A stretch of 64,000 nt of DNA from Methylocaldum marinum. Lineage in GTDB: Bacteria > Pseudomonadota > Gammaproteobacteria > Methylococcales > Methylococcaceae. A program made the translations under genes and the position numbers. The stretch spans positions 1 through 64,000 of the forward strand of contig NZ_AP017928.1 of assembly GCF_003584645.1 (NCBI RefSeq). Direction: 5' to 3'. The number at the start of each line of letters is the position of its first letter. Position 1 is the stretch's first letter. Shown here in pieces: positions 63,750 through 64,000 of this stretch. Under the pieces are notes generated by a model. That model did no database searches and was not told the origin of the DNA. It worked only from the letters and a program-made list of their open reading frames with translations.

Positions 63750-64000
63750 ATGACGCGTAAGGTACTCACCGGAGCGGTGCTCGCGCTACTCGGATCCGCC
63801 GGGTACGCCGCAACGCCGGTTTTCATCAACGAAATCCATTATGATAACGAAGGCACGGATACCGGCGAGGCCATCGAGATCGCGGGGCCGGCGGGCACTG
63901 ACCTGAACGGCTGGAAAATCGTCCGCTACAACGGCAACGGCGGTGGTTTATATACCACTCCCGGCGCGATGACATCGGAAACACTCAGCGGGACGATTCC
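63750..64000 (+). CDS. Secreted lamin-tail-domain-type protein (partial)
   Basis: The ATG at 63750 starts MTRKVLTGAVLALLGSAGYA, a Sec signal peptide, then TPVFINEIHYDNEGTDTGEA and IEIAGPAGTDLNGWKIVRYN. F-I-N-E-I-H-Y-D-N-x-G-x-D and a lamin-tail beta-sandwich pattern are typical of secreted nuclease-type proteins with an LTD domain. The gene runs off the window after SETLSGTI. Confidence 0.75.
   Translation, partial: MTRKVLTGAVLALLGSAGYAATPVFINEIHYDNEGTDTGEAIEIAGPAGTDLNGWKIVRYNGNGGGLYTTPGAMTSETLSGTI

Overview
The window looks like the chromosome of a GC-rich gammaproteobacterium. An affinity to methanotrophs (Methylococcaceae) is an inference from gene content: ornithine-lipid genes, a PEP-CTERM protein, a ceramide/hopanoid-type glycosyltransferase, and REP-like repeats with an IS110 element. 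No marker gene in the window fixes the taxon.

Bases 1-25,046 are a large chromosomal integron. I can delimit 26 attC sites (55-105 bp, RYYYAAC ... GTTRRRY cores). They separate mostly leftward genes whose stop codons lie close to, or inside, the attC that follows. The attI-type junction is at 24,819-24,825. The divergent integrase gene beyond it survives only as its first 26 codons (24,969-25,046) and then runs into a repeat. The array is therefore decapitated, and no cassette traffic can be driven from this copy. Cargo includes a 4.9-kb SF1 helicase-nuclease gene, a caspase-like protein with a slippery frameshift site, two HEPN-type proteins (one split by an IS66 element with an 8-bp target duplication), a PLD-type nuclease, a cyclase-like protein, a YkuD-like protein with an exported partner, a Tse2-like protein with a small partner, and SnoaL, YCII, GFA, PhyH and GNAT families plus many unknowns. 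The overall flavour is defence, toxin and stress functions.

Bases 25.2-30.8 kb hold leftward envelope-lipid genes: dgkA, a MurG-like glycosyltransferase and a PAP2 phosphatase, then a GT4 glycosyltransferase, an LpxH-like phosphoesterase and the olsA/olsB-like pair for ornithine lipids. Bases 31-34.8 kb hold a frameshifted HAF-repeat PEP-CTERM gene, an M14-type peptidase and small unknowns among palindromic repeats.

Bases 35-45.4 kb are an aromatic amino-acid catabolic block: tryptophan 2,3-dioxygenase, acetoacetyl-CoA synthetase, a haem-oxygenase-like protein, a dihaem peroxidase with a nonsense-mutated DsrE gene, and the tyrosine operon hpd-hmgA-fahA-maiA. The operon's end product acetoacetate is the substrate of the nearby synthetase.

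Bases 45.6-51 kb are a Fur-box-preceded iron block: hemP, tonB, exbB, exbD, a siderophore receptor and a PepSY-type membrane protein. Bases 51-58.8 kb hold a baeRF-like protein with an HPF-like protein, a GT21-type glycosyltransferase, a CDF metal exporter, tRNA-Pro(GGG), an IS630 remnant, a DUF6794-like gene behind paired DnaA boxes, and an extended SDR. Bases 59-64 kb hold a decayed penicillin-binding protein gene, a secreted metalloprotease, 85-bp tandem repeats interrupted by an IS621-like IS110 element with recognisable bridge-RNA guides, and the start of a lamin-tail-type secreted protein.
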